Source: Cladobotryum mycophilum
Taxonomy: Eukaryota > Ascomycota > Sordariomycetes > Hypocreales > Hypocreaceae
Direction: 5' to 3'
NCBI GenBank assembly: GCA_036429605.1
Contig: CM071590.1
Coordinates: 1,736,001 to 1,800,000, forward strand
DNA: 64,000 nucleotides
The first letter of the stretch is position 1. The number at the start of each line of letters is the position of its first letter. A model generated the notes under the pieces. That model did no database searches and had not been told where the DNA came from. It worked only from the letters and a program-made list of their open reading frames with translations. Made by a program: the position numbers and the translations under genes. This document shows, piece by piece, positions 12,237 to 25,600 of this stretch.

Positions 12237-15200
12237 GAAATTCAGGGTCTTTATCGTGGTCTGTTCGTCCCGGAGAATTACAAGTGTAAGATCTTAGTAT
12301 AGGAGAGGGAGAAGAGCAAAGGACACGCTTTGTTACCCTTTATCAGTTTTCCATGGTTAAATAAAATGCTACCCTCCTTGGACACAGACGCACAAGTCAC
12401 ACTCCAAACTCAATGACACAGACACAACCAGGCACAGGTTAAAGTCGCAGTAAGAAACAGAAACCAAAAACCAAAAACCAAAAAAATACTACCGTCTCAT
12501 CGCTCAGAACTAATCGGAGCCCACGATCTTGGAAAAACCTTGCTTTCTGGATTTCCCCTTCAGGGGTTTTAGCTTCCACTGGTCCTAAAACTCCCGTCCC
12601 CTGCCGCCGCACCACCGCCGTTCCACGCACGCGCTGAAAAACAAAAAACAAAAACCAAAACACATGCCGAGACCTACCAGTCAAGTCAATCCCCCCAAAG
12701 TGCTTGTTGATTAAATAAAATCACGCTCCTATAGGTACTACATTGCAGCATGCCCTTCATTGGGTTGCATGCCTGCGCGCTCTCGCATTGGACAATTGGG
12801 GGTGTGAAGACGCCGGTCCCTTTGTTTACGGCCAATTCGAGCGCGATGAGACTCTGGGAGGCATGACGCGGATTGGTGCTAGATGGCTCTAGCATCATCC
12901 GCAAGCAATGAGAAAAAGGCAGGCTGAACTTGCGGCCGACCAGTCATGAGCTTCAGCGTGTCCAAACCGCAATGCACCGGGAACACAAAGCGGCCAGGTG
13001 ATTCCTTGTCGGTGTGCCGTTGCAAAGTCCCCCCCCAAAGAGTCGACCGAACGGTGAACCGGCGCTGTATGCGTTGTCCCTTCAATCAATTGCCCAAAAC
13101 GCAGTTGCAGCAAGCTCAATCCGAACGGTCGCAGTCACAGTCATAGTTTCAAACCTCATGGCTCGCCGCTTTTGATTGGGAAAGGAAAGGAAAAGAAGGA
13201 AAAGAAAACTTGGTTATTGGCTTGGTTCACCGCTGCTGAAGCCCCTCCTTCAAATTTGGTGAATGTGTGTTGATGTGCATGCATTACTTAGAAACCTGCA
13301 TACGTTTTTGTTCCAACAAGGAAAGCGATGAAAGAAAGAAAAGAAAATTCACTTCCAAGGTCGGAACACGATGATGATCGTGGAGAGTCGGCAAATGCCT
13401 CTCCCCAAGCCAAGCGAGCTCTAGAACCCATGCTGTTTCCTCTTTCTCTCTCTCTCTCCCTTCCTCCACCGCCTCATCCAACTCTGACTGACTCTGACTC
13501 TGAGGCTGCAGTCAGCAAATCGGGAAGAGCACAGAGGCGAGAGAAAGAAAAAAAAAAAAAAAAACTCAATTGAATGTCACCAATGTTCATCCTCATTGCA
13601 TGCAGTGCTTCCCTTGCATCGAACCCATACGCACAAAGTAAGGATCCACGCGCCGTGTAATGCTACTTGTATGATGATGATGATGATGATGCATTCATCC
13701 AAGACTTCTTTTTTCTCTCCCTCGTCTCGTCTCATTGAGCCATGGTTCCGTTAGCTGGCCGCCTTTAGCTCTGTTCCAGTGGGCTACAGGAATTGGCTTC
13801 CGGTGTAACCGATCAGTGATCAACTCCACCAGGTACCTAAGTCTAGCATAGTACTTCCAGGCTTGTACTTGTTTTCCTTCCTTTGCGCGCAAATTTAGGG
13901 CCTGTCAGTGCCTCTAATGCGCTATCTCGCCCGCTGATTCACTGGCCCCAAGCCTCAACCCACGCGTCTTGGAAATTAAAGATCCACTTTTGTAGGACGC
14001 GCAACCTGAAAAAAAAAATTGGGTTTGATATTTCCTCCATCTTCATGACGAAAGCGTCAGAGGGAGAAAATCGCAAGACGCACCAGCTCGCCCCCAATCT
14101 TTTTTTTGCTGCATGTCAGAAGAAGCGAAACGAGGGAATTTTAAAAAGAAGAAAATAATTTCAACCCCCAAAAAGAAAAAGAACGAATCGGCTTGGATAC
14201 CAAGCTACATTGGGGAACATGCTTCTCCCCCGTCGCTATTCACTTGCATTCGCTTGCATATATCGGTCTGGAAGGTTGGGATGTGATTGATTTGTGATGC
14301 TCCGCACTCTCTGCCATGCTCGATATTCCCTCGGCTGAGGGGGGATGTACATTACGTATGTACGATCACCGCCTGTAGTTTGCAGCTGGAGAAGGAAGCT
14401 TTTGATTTGATTGCTTGAGATGCCAACATGGAATCTCCTTGTATTCTGCAATCCCATAGTCTCTCGGTTACCCCAAACACGAAGTGCGTATATGTACAAG
14501 TAAAACCTTAACCCTATAAATACGAACCATACTATCGATTTTTGTTCATTCCGAGTCCATTGGCTCTTTGTAAGAGAGTGAGGCTTTCTTGGATCTTTCT
14601 GGCTAGCACTGGAGATCTCTTCTTTCCTTCTCGCTCACTTACACAGACAACCACGCCATGTGGGGGAATAAAAAACACCGTCGGTGTATGATGAAACTGC
14701 TAAAGCACAAGCTGGATAGCAAGTCCACGAAGCCTTCAAGAGCTAGGCATGTAAGGGAAATAAGAGGGATGAATGAGCGTAATAATGGCATTTTGGTAGC
14801 AACATGAACAATGCATAAAACCAAAAAGAAAAAGGCCTCCCTACTTACACACGCCCGTCTTACAAGCACATACATACAAAAAAGCATGAAGCTAGAAAAC
14901 TGTTTGGTTGCACGTTGGAAAAAAGCTTTGGCCAACGGTGCATTACGTTTGTTTTAACCAAGTTTCCATGATTTCAAACCAAAAAGACACAAAGACAGAC
15001 AGAAAAGAAGAAGAAAAAGCAAGCAAGGACATGCCTTATAGCGCCCGCACATATTGCACGCCCCTGACGGCCACGCTCCGCCCTTGCATGCCGCAATTCC
15101 AGATCGGACACGCCCGGTTCGCTTTGTGAACTATTTGCTTTTTTTTTTTTTTTTGGTTTTTGTGTGGATTTTTTATACCTCAGAGCGCTTTTTTTTTATG

Positions 15201-15652
15201 TCCTTTTCTTGTTTTTAATCTATTCGCGCATTCGAGCTACCGAGGGCGTTACGAGGCAGTTTGGTTTGGTTCATAGCGCGGCGGCATGGCTGGCGAGGCT
15301 GAGAGAGTGTGAGAGAGAGAGAGAACAGAGACGGTTGGACGGACGGACGGTACGGGTATTTGCCTTCCCGGCTTGCAAAAAAAAAAAATACATGAACATG
15401 TACACAAGAGATCGGAAGGCTCGGTGTGTCGTCGAAAACACTCGTTCCACCCACGGATTGCCTCTTTTCGTTTGTCTTTCTTCTACTCCGTACTTTGGTT
15501 CGAACTGACTTTCTAGACAGAAAATGCAACATCAACCGTCCACATCTCATTCATGTCCGTGCTCCTTCTTCTTCTTTCCCAGTGGAGAGACATCCCCCTG
15601 TCTCAACTGCCGTCACGGCATTCTTAAATTCCTTCCCTTTCTCTCCCTTGCT

Positions 15653-15676
15653 TTGCCTTGCCTTGCCTTGCCTTGT
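15653..15676. repeat. TTGCC pentanucleotide tandem repeat
   Basis: Four perfect TTGCC units followed by a degenerate fifth. Related CTTGT units occur at 42423-42452 and GTGCT units at 10560-10580, so short pentanucleotide arrays recur in the gene-free stretches. Confidence 0.75.
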
Positions 15677-16533
15677 CTTTTTTGTCTTGCCCAGGTTTCG
15701 GTGTGAGAATACCCATGCCCCCCAAATGAATAATACTTGTACTTGTAATAGGTAGACTTTGAACCCTACCCCCGGCAGGCAGGCAATTTCATCCCACCTG
15801 ACAAGTGTAACTTGTTAATTCTTTGCCAAGTCGCCGATGTGTGTATGTGCACCAAATGAATCTAAACAACCGAGAGACATCTACACCAGGACCAAAAAAA
15901 AATCCCCAAGAAACAAGGAAAATGCCGCTATGGCGCCTTCCAGGGTTGTTAATCTTATTTGCATCACATGGTCCAAGAAAACCAATTATTGTGTCGAGAC
16001 AGTTCTAGGCTAGATGGAGATGGTTCATGTTAGATACCCTGTAGCGTTCAAGGCATCAGGGCCTTGGCTTGGCCCAATCATGATTAACTCCCGCCTCATG
16101 GTGAGACTGGATAAGAGTCAGTTCAGTAATGAACTGTGTTATATATCCGATCAAGAACCTCGGGGTCTGTGTCAAAGATAATGGATGTGAACTGCTAATT
16201 AGGTGGTAAACTACTTGTACATTGTCATTGCTGAGACGCATGATTCGGTTCATATACTTGCAAGTACTGGAACTTGCTCCTGTTAACCCCCTCTCCTCCC
16301 CCACGATCCCCTCCACTATCCCTAATATCCATTACATTACAACTTTGACGGACTTCATCATCCCTCACTCGGCATAGTGAACAGGTGGCCTGTTCCCAAA
16401 GACATAGGTCATGTATATTAGGTGTTTGACACGTTCAAAGCTGTAATCTCATGCCATCAATGCTTCCTCAATTTGCAAATGACGCATTTTCATAAACAGT
16501 ACTCCCTCAACTCGATGCGTACCGTACATCCTT

Positions 16534-18088
16534 TCATCTCTTCATCAGCCTGGTCGGCACTCGATCACCACTATACCTCACTGGCATCGGGGCCTTTCCA
16601 TTCCGACTGCCCCTCGAGGTCCGAGGGGGCGGCGGATGCTGTTTCTTTCGACTAATCAAGGCAACAATTGGCTTTAGGGGGAAGGTAAGAATTTGCAGAA
16701 CAGCATTGACCGGTAACAAAAGAATAGCAGTAAGTGACTCGACTGTCCACGAGAATATGTTCTTGCGACGATGAGTGTTCTTCGCAGCTACTGCAGCTAG
16801 AGCAATGGCGTCGTCCAGTCTTGAATTAACGTCCGAGAACCTTGCTTCAGTCTGCAGCTGCAAAAGCGTGGCCTTCTTCTCATATCGCCGTACGGCTCGA
16901 TTCAATGCGTCTAGTTCGGGCTGAATAGTGTTGCGGATATCCCTCGTCATGCTGGCCTTGGTCGAGTCGAAAGCGGCGCCTTGCTCAACCAGCATGTGTT
17001 CTTTCAAAGACATGGCTTCCAGTCTCTCGAGTCTACCGAGAAGCGCATCCAGCTGTGTTCCGGCTGGCGGACCGTATGGACTTTCGTGTACTATTCTTTG
17101 GAGGTGGAGGGTTCTGGAATGAACCAGCTTGATCATATGAGAAAACACCCTCAACTCCGAGGCCATGAGAAATATTGTGAGGTTGTAGTTGGATACAAGG
17201 CCCTCGGAAGGTCGGCTCAGCTGCGACCTGATGGCATGTAGGAGATATGCACTGAGCAACGGGAACATGAAACAGGACAGAAGGGCAAGGACCTCGTATC
17301 TGTAAAGCTCCTTGATAGCCGATTGTTGCCGGTCGGATAGTTGGCTCTCTCGGGCACCACTCCTCGGTGATGCTGTTTTGGTCACTTCGTCCTCTGGAAC
17401 ATCTTCAAGTGGTCCGGTGGAAGTCGGTGATTGCGCCAGCGAGTCAACATCGCTATCGTCATCGACGGCTAGGTCGGCATTGGCCTCCTCCCGAACACGG
17501 ACTTCCTGTGCAGCATGATACCAAAGCCTGTATACTTGTTAGATGCTTCAGAATCCCAACATGCGACAGTTGTTGCTTTGCTTACCAGGGTTGTGTCACC
17601 GACCAATGGAGAAATATAGCGGCCAGAACAAGGAGCATGACATCGGTAGTAAAAGAGCTTCCATTTTTGAACAGAATACCGGCAACGGCCGGGAGCAAGG
17701 CAAATGCTAGTGATAGTTGTGCCAACGATGATGTTTCCTGGTGCGAAAACTCGGCTCCATGCACGCCATGGATGCTCGGTTTGGGATTGATGATGTCGCG
17801 TGCCTCATTTAGGCTGTACTCTGAAAAGTTGGAGCTCCTTCTCGCCGGAGCCTCCGACGACGAATCAGATGAAAATTGCCTCGCCATTGGACTGGGTCTC
17901 CCTGATCTCATTGCTGAAGTCTCGTCAATGGTTTTTGAGCGACGGATGAAGTGCCCGTGAGGACCGTTGTTGGTGTTGACTTTGCCGCCGTGGCTTATGC
18001 CGGAGCTGGTGGCGATGACTGCTTTGGAGGAAGAAGAAGAGGGTGATGATGCGGGACGCCGGGGAGCCTCAGTCAACGTCGCTGCCAT
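16534..18088 (-). CDS. Conserved fungal multi-pass membrane protein with coiled coil, 2 exons
   Basis: Exons 18088-17586 and 17527-16534 (503+994 nt) give 498 residues. The junction uses GTAAGC and an ACAG acceptor and restores the run QPWLWYHAAQE. The first ~90 residues are Ser-rich and probably disordered. Hydrophobic segments follow: LSLAFALLPAVAGILF, VMLLVLAAIFLHW, ALLSCFMFPLLSAYLL and, near the C-terminus, LTAILLLPVNAVLQIL. Between the last two lies a heptad-like helical region (LDALLGRLERLEAMSLKEH through AVRRYEKKATLLQLQ) that looks like a coiled coil. The tail is basic and proline-rich. I do not recognise a named family. Membrane location is inferred from the helices. Exon structure and codon use make it a solid gene. 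Confidence 0.75.
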
Positions 18089-20909
18089 TCTGCATATTTG
18101 TCAAAGGCCAAGGCAATGCACACCTGCGACGGGTGATGGGAAAGATGCATTTGAAGAGGAGGAGGGAAAAGAATCGTGTGCGCCATCCAGAGAGGGAGGG
18201 AGGGAAGGGAGGGGAGATGGACGAGGAGGATTGCTTTGCCCTGAATAAGGTTACGTCAACTGGAATGGCCGAGGCCACATACAACACAGGCAGCAAGTTT
18301 TCTAGTGACCAATTGTATGAGACGTTCAGTTGATCGAGGATCGGTTACAGTGGTTGAGTGGAAAGCAGCAGCTCCAGTTTGGCCCGCTGTTTAGCGCTCC
18401 CGTATGCGAGGGCGGGGCCGTACGTACATACAGCAGTACTGTAAGTTATTCGGTAGAGGTGGATCGACATGCGGCAGAGCTTCGAATCCTTTACCGTCCC
18501 ACAACAATGCAGCCATTGTATGTTAATTGGGGATGCGTGGGTATATAATATTCAATGTACAATCATCCATCTAAACTTTTCTCAATCTCTAATCTTATCT
18601 AGATTTTTATTTCCAACTTTCCCAAACTTGATACCGCTCATTCGACTCAATTAGGTTATCCATGACCTAGGACACGGATTGGATGTCCTCAGTCTCCCTG
18701 CATCTCTCCCTCTCCCTCCCTACCTTGATCTAGAGTGTCATTACGTAGCATCTATGTCAGCTTAGTGCCAATCATTGCTCAGTAGTACAGTAAGCTAGCA
18801 ACTCGGCAGCATCAACGAAGACGCGGGGATGACGAAAAGACTTGGTAATAAACGGTGGCAATGAGAAGAAAGCATGCCAAATTCCGTTCCTTTAGACTTC
18901 TCCGTGTGTGGAAACTTTCCTTGTTTGGAAGCGTCTGCTGGCTACTGGCTTGGCTCTGCTTGTTTTTCTCTGCTAAGGCTCCCTTCATTCAGCCGTCGAG
19001 GTAACATTGCGATATTTCCATCTCCAACACCAGCCACTTATGGTCCCTGGATAGGCTTCTTCTCAGAGCGAGTCGGACATTGAGCTGTATTTGGAAGCAA
19101 ACCCTAAATATATTACCGTAGCATTCATCACACACTGCACCATTTACAAATTAAACCGCAATGTTTCCTTGCTCTTCGGATGTGATGAAATGTGGCTGGT
19201 GCATCTCATCACCTACCCTACAGGGGTTTGTTATTATCATTAGGGTTACACAAACACGGAAAGGTCGTACACTGTCTATTAAAATATCGCCCATGTGATG
19301 AAACTACAGGCCAGGAGTTGGATGAATAGTTATGAGAAAAAGAGAGAGATAGAAATTAAGCGCATAGAAAGTAATCGAGGTCAATAAGAAGCATTGGTAG
19401 GAACAAGACCAATACCATAAATCCAAAGTACCTCATCATGTGTAATTATATAGTCAACAGAGATGTGTAAATGATCATTGGAAACTACGTGTCAGTTATC
19501 TCGCACCGAAGCTTATACATTTTGGGTTGACTTGCGGCTGTAATATATGTCGATGGGAGCTGTACCATTATTAGGATAATTCTACAGGAGGAAAAAATCT
19601 TCCGTACCGACAACCCAGCATGGAGTACAGGAAACTTGGTGATATAATTGCTGTTCCACCCGGGAAGGGAATATTAATATTACGTGTGATGGAACTATAT
19701 TCTCCAAGTGGACTCCCATCTAAAGAATTGGGGCTGTTCCTGGCATTAACCTGCAGCATCGTGTGCCAGCAGGGCTTGGTTGTGGAGATGATGACTGGGT
19801 AGTTGAAAGTTGGTGTTGGTCTGAAGCTCAATAAGACTCACCAGATATTGCTCACCTGAGGGTAATAAAGCGAAGGATGTTGTCCAACCACACAGGCAAG
19901 ATGAATACGAATCAACCCCGTGGGATGAGATCCATGCCATTGTTTTCTTTTTTGAGGCGAATATCATTCCTGAATCCACATTGGACGTTGGCATCACGAA
20001 GTCCAGCGAACGGCAGCCAAGCCCTTGCTTCCCCCTGATGTTAGTGCAAGAAAAGGGTTGACCACACAGACGCACACAACACCATCGTGCTACCTTTCTT
20101 TGAATTTTTTTTTGGAGTAGGCTCTCGCCGTCGGAGCCATGAGGCTTGATGACCGAGGCTTGAGGACACTAGGGCTCAACTCACAGGCTGGAAAACGTGG
20201 CGTGCTGCACCAGTCATGGCCCCAAATGAAGCATCGACAGGGAAGACATGGGCAATCTTTGAAGCTATTCTCCTGCCAGTTGAGAAGATGGTCTGGGGTT
20301 ATCCCGATAGAGAGGGAGAGTTGGTCCCAGCTGAATTGCTTTGGGCTCACTGAAGCCGTTGGCTGTTGTAAATATAGATGACCAGTAGGATGTTGGAAGA
20401 AGATGCAACTTCAAACGAACGAACCAACCAAAGAATGCCTCACGCCAGGGCAGGAGATTAAGACACCCGCCGAGTGCCTCATCAGGAGGCTGCTAGCTGT
20501 AAGCCATGGCAACATCTTTTTCTTTTACCATGCGATCCGCCTGTTGCGCATTTGGAGAAGGGTTAGGCTGGATGGGATTGGATTGGATGCGTGTGCGTGT
20601 GCGGGTGCATGAGTGTTTGAAAGGCATCCCCTGGTTAGAAAAATTGCCCAACTGGGGGAAACTTGCAAACATCCATGCCAGCCATGGATGGATGAATAAA
20701 GACGCTACCATTCCCGGACCCAATAAATAAATAAATATCTAATAAATAAAAAAAATCTTTTCATGCCACAAAAAGATCTGATATCTCCTCCTCCTCCTCC
20801 TCCTTCCTTCTCTCTCCTCTTTCTTTCCTTTGTAAACTAAATCAACCAACAGGCCTAAAAATAACACTGCAATGGGACATGTTCGTGTCCTGTTGCTGCA
20901 ATTTCCACG
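18089..20909. other. Intergenic region of 2.8 kb
   Basis: Lies between the starts of the membrane-protein gene (-) and the ERF4-like gene (+). The first ~250 bp are a likely 5' leader for the membrane-protein gene. Short frames around 19570-20350 show no domain and no splice logic. GGA/TCC repeats (20785-20805) lie near the ERF4 start. No gene could be supported. Confidence 0.5.
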
Positions 20910-22772
20910 ATGCGCTTACTCGACTTGAGCGCCAGCAATTCAACTGTACCCACTAAACCCTTTGAGGACGCTCCCCTTATTGGACACGAGCACATCGCAG
21001 GCCCGTGCAACGGCCTCAACATCCAGCCCTTCTCAGCAACAAAGCTGCCTGCCTGTTTCTGCAGATTGACTCTGCGCCCCAGATCCATCGCCAGAGGATC
21101 GCTTGGCTGCTCAACGACGACGAAAACGACGACGGAATCTAATCAATCGTCGGAATCGCCCAGGCGCACTCAAGGTTTCACGTTGGAAGCGCGCTCTACG
21201 GCGGCTAAAGTTGGGCTCCACTCGCGGCAGTCTCGCGTCCCTATTACCAGCCCTCCTCCATCCTCCATCGTCTGCGCGGTCGTCTGCACGGCCGTGCCAT
21301 CGCCATTCCCACGGCTTCCCAGGCGTTTCGATCAGTATCCAGTTCGACTGCTCCGGCCTCCCTAGATGCATCACCGAATTCCACTGGTTTCAACGAGCTT
21401 TCCCGACAAACAACAGATCCTGGCGGTTCTAATTCAGGTCCTTCTGTAATCAACACAACTGAGCAACGTCATCAGACACCTCCCCGGGGCTACAGCTCTC
21501 ATTCACATTCGTCCTTTCAAAGCCGGACGACTTACTCTACCATCCCTTATACCCCCCGTCGCGCATCAGCTGGGCGGCTCTGGAACCCTTCGAATTCTAC
21601 ACCTCGCCGACCTTCTGCATCATCTCAACAACGACGTCCATCAACACCCACTATCCCGCCTATTCCATCACAACACCTGGTTGCCGGTAGCTTTTCCGTA
21701 TCCGCCGATCCACTAATCACCGGCGCGGATGATGGCCATCTACTGAAACCGCACGAACAACGACAAACGAAACACCCCGAGTCCATCTCCTCCAGCCTCC
21801 AGATAGAACGAAGCGAATCTGATATCCAAGAGGGTTCAAACTCTGCTCGAGCTCCAAGCATTAACGCGGGCTTCAAATTCCCTGCGCCGAGGACGTCAGA
21901 TATTGAAATTGGATCTAGCAGTGACTGGACTGACAGCTCGGAGTCTGTTCCCCCTCGCAAGCTCGATAAAGGAAAAGGCAAGGCCATCATGGCACTAGAA
22001 AATGAGGCACCGAGAACATTCTCGGCAGATTTGGAGCGGGGACCTGAAATACTAGGTCCTCGTATTTCCAATGTGACCGCTGGAGATGGCATTGGATCTG
22101 CAATTTCATCTTCAAACTCATCCATCATGGGAGAGGAAGTACAGGGAGACCTGGGTGAATCCTGGGGACCGTTGCATCCTTGCTACCCTCATCTAAACCC
22201 ACACGTACCAACCGATTCTGTAGAGTATGCTACGACTCGAATTATCCGCATCCGTCGCGACTGGCTTTTACAGGGCGATCTTGCGCCTACTTTCTCAAAT
22301 CTGTACCCCGAGATTCTTGACCCCGCGGGGGTATCCGAACCAGAATTCCGCCGAATCATCGACAAGCTTAATAAGGAAGTTGTACCAGCCTTTGACCCTT
22401 ATAGCTTCCGCAACGTCATCGATGGATTAATAGGCCTCGTGACTGGATGGATCTGGGATGACATTGGCATGACTGGCACCAAGACTCGGCTTAACAATCT
22501 CGAGAAATGGATAGAGAAGTGGAATCTTGAAATGGAGAAGACGATGGGTTCCGAAGAGGGTGTCATCCCGCCAAAGCTCGTTTCCCTTCGCCGGACCGGA
22601 TACATGACGGTATGAGAATCAACTGACTCGCTTCGATGGCTCATTGCTAACTTTATTCTAGCTGGATATCCAAATCCCGGATCCAGAGATTGCGCCAGCA
22701 CCGAGTAGTGCCGGTGCCGGTGAGTCTAGGACAGTTTTACCTTTGGAACCGGCACCGGTTGTTACCGCCTGA
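20910..22772 (+). CDS. ERF4-like subunit of the Ras palmitoyltransferase (Golgin-7/Erf4 domain); 5' end unresolved
   Basis: The secure part is the frame open from about 21209 to 22609 plus a last exon at 22662-22772. The intron 22610-22661 (GTATGA, branch GCTAAC, CTAG) joins RTGYMT to LDIQIPDPE. The C-terminal ~140 residues carry the Erf4/Golgin-A7 domain: WGPLHPCYPHLNPH, TTRIIRIRRDW, FSNLYPEIL, FDPYSFRNVIDGLIG, GWIWDD. Known role: Erf4 partners the DHHC enzyme Erf2 at the ER to palmitoylate Ras. Upstream is a long Ser/Pro/Arg-rich segment with no ATG in that frame before 21989. The +1-displaced frame beginning at ATG 20910 runs into it, so one base is probably missing between about 21210 and 21370, or a short intron lies there. 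A start at 20910 would give about 603 residues. Confidence 0.7.
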
Positions 22773-24035
22773 AATTGGGATTGATTCAGACACATTGTAT
22801 CATCAAACTCAGCTTCTGACTTTTGCAGAGACGACTGCAATTTCCTTATTGCTTTACTTTTTTCTTTTCTTTTTCTTTTTCACACCCCCCGACGAGGCGG
22901 AATAGAGCAGGGTCTCCTTTTACAGTTATACCACTACGAGCCTGGCAGCAGCAGACACAGTTTTCCTTTTGGGTTCCCTAGATGGACGTTTTTGATATTG
23001 ATACCACATGGGCATCTTACGGCGTTTATGGTTCTTAACCTTGCCAAGATGGCTCCTTTTAATGGGGGCTAGGCTTGGATAGCTGATTATTTATTTCCCA
23101 TGCATGTACATATGTATGTAATGCGGCGAGGGTTGTTGTACGACGACAATGGCGGACATGATGAGCAAATAGATTCTTCTCTACACCCATCGGCACGCGT
23201 TTACGCCTTGCATGTGCAAAGAACAGGGACAAGGACATGGACATGGACAAGGAGGAGGAGGAGGCAGAGTCGGTCAGACGAGGGATCATTATGTGGCGCG
23301 TAGTGATAGGATTACGTAGTTAATATTTACAGTACCGAATATGTATGGATGTATGTATGTGATGGAGCAATTTGACTTGTGACACGTTTTTGACTACATT
23401 TTGACTGATTACCTGCTACTTACAGTACTAGACTAGGCAATTCGTTGATTGAGCTTGTGATTTCACTTTTTTTGCTTTGGGTAGTCTCTCGTGTCTCTCA
23501 TGTTCGGACTTTTCAATTCGCCACTTGTTGATTTTAGATCTACATAATGCAGCCCATCATTCGTGAGGTTTCATCAAGATAAGCAAACTCGGTCGTTCTT
23601 TTTTATCAAGCTAAAGCAAAGCTGAGAAATGTTGCATTGGCATTCAACCACTGCCCCCCCCCCCCCCGTTCCCCGCCATTCAAAAAGTTAACGTAATATT
23701 TGGGCCGTCATGTGGGAGACCGATGCAGGAGAAGAGGAATAGAGACCGAGCGAGAGAGGAGAGAGGGAAGAGGATGAGAAAAAACCTGCTGCGCTGGGTC
23801 TTGGCTATGCATACATCCATCCTGGTAATAAGACAGGGCAGCCCCAAGTGGGTGCTAAGACCACATTCTATAAACCACGCCATATCACCCCAGCAGCGGC
23901 GTAATCTTTTTTTTTCCTTTCTTTCTTCTCTTTTTTCTTTCCCTTTTCCCTTTTCACTCGTCCCTTCCGATGTCATTGTCTTTTTAATTTTTGACATTTT
24001 TGGATCTTTGATAGATCGATATATTGCAGAAGCAA
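22773..24035. other. Intergenic region ERF4-like / RCH1-like
   Basis: 1.26 kb in tandem orientation. The first part is a probable T-rich 3' UTR (22855-22900). A C14 run lies at 23654-23667 and a long pyrimidine stretch (23907-23965) sits just upstream of the next gene, typical of fungal promoters. No gene seen. Confidence 0.55.
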
Positions 24036-25552
24036 ATGGCGACCGAATCGGGGCAACGGGATGATGCTAACAGCAACGACAAGGGCGTGGCGCTCAAGGT
24101 GCTGGGATGGGTCAAGACGACGGCCAGCTTCATACTTGATCAGTGGCTAATCCTTGGCTTTGCGTTAGCGTGCGTGCTGGGTTATTTTTTCCCTCGTGAG
24201 TTATTGACTGATCCCCCAACATCGTCATTGAAGCTTTTTAGTACCCTAGGTATTGGGGTTGTGTTGTTGTTTTCGTTGTTTTCGTTTTGCTTTTGTTTGT
24301 GAAATAAAAAGGCTGATTGGAACCGTTGTTATAGATGTTGCTGAGCATGGGGGCATCATCAGGTCAGAGTACAGTATCTTGTACGGTGCCGTGGCCATCA
24401 TTTTCCTCATCAATGGGCTGCAGCTCTCGCCGGACAAGTTGAAGAAGAACTTGACAAACTGGAGGCTGCATGCTGTGGTGCAGGGCGTCAGTTTTGTGTT
24501 TATCCCGGTGTTTATGCTCAGTACGTTTGAAAAAAGTCCTTTTTTCTTTTTCTTTTTCTTTCTTTTATTGTTGAGAAACTCAGTTTCTCCTATATGCTTT
24601 AAAAGGGGGGGGGGGGATAGGATAGCTAACATTTCGGCGGATAGTTATTGTCTATATATGCATTGCTGCCGGAGCTCTCAAGAGCGGCACGCCAGATGCC
24701 CCCATTCTCATCGGCATGCTCGCAACGGCATGCCTGCCCACCACCATTGCCTCCAACGTAGTCATGACCCGCAACGCCGGCGGCGACGAGGCAGCCGCCG
24801 TCATCTCCGTCGTCATCGGCAACCTGTTCGGCGCCTTCTTCTCGCCCGTGCTCATCTACGGCTTCATCCCCAGCAACCCCGAGTTTGACGGCTGGAGGCC
24901 CGCCAACCCGAGCACGCTGGGCCACATGTACGGCGGCGTGGCCAAGCAGCTTGCCCTCAGCGTTGTGCTGCCGCTTCTTGTGGGGCAGCTGGTTCGGTGG
25001 TGGAAGGGGGATGTGATTAACAAGATTTTGAATGCGACCAAGTTGAACAAGTTTCCGAGCGTCTGTCTTATCCTGCTTGTATGGTGAGTAAGAAGAAGGA
25101 GAAGAAAAAGAGGATAATAGGAGAATGAGGAGTAAAGTTGAGCTAATGACACGTCTAGGACAACCTTCTCTGGCGCATTCGGCACAGGGGCACTATACAA
25201 AATCCCCAAGCCATCCATCATCTTCAACATCTTCATGAACATCGCACTGTACCTCGTCTTCACCGTCATTTGCTTCTACGTCGCCCGCCCACCCCTTTCC
25301 CTAGCTAAACGGTTCAACCCCCGTGGAAGCGTCAAAGCTCCCCAACTTTGCCAAGCGCGTGCTGGCAGTCAAGCAGATGTCCAAGGAACAGACCATTGCC
25401 GTCTGCTTCTGCGGCGCGGCCAAGACGACGAGTTTGGGTATCCCCCTTGTGACGGCCATGTGGGCTTCGTCGGATAACTTGACCCGGGCATTTATCCAGA
25501 TTCCCGTTTTGCTATACACAATTGAGCAGGTAAGTTTTTTTCCTCCTTCTTT

Positions 25553-25600
<48 letters not shown>

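Larger units (their letters stand above)
9502..16533. other. 7 kb stretch without a convincing gene
   Basis: Open frames here are short, low-complexity or antisense to one another, and none shows a recognisable domain or fungal splice structure. The stretch contains many simple repeats: GTGCT units at 10560-10580, GAGA near 15303-15323, a T22 run at 12215-12236, ATG repeats near 13673-13692 and TTGCC units at 15653-15676. It also contains the nested inverted-repeat structure at 11226-11563. It could hold a long 5' UTR or promoter, non-coding RNA, or a gene broken by homopolymer errors. None of these can be supported directly. Confidence 0.5.

Noticed and set aside
15497..15508. GGTTCGAACTG resembling a tRNA B box
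   Set aside because: No upstream A box and no cloverleaf can be drawn in the flanking 80 bases.
19571..20350. Several short frames on both strands
   Set aside because: None shows a domain, and no fungal intron logic joins them. Possible decayed gene but not supportable.
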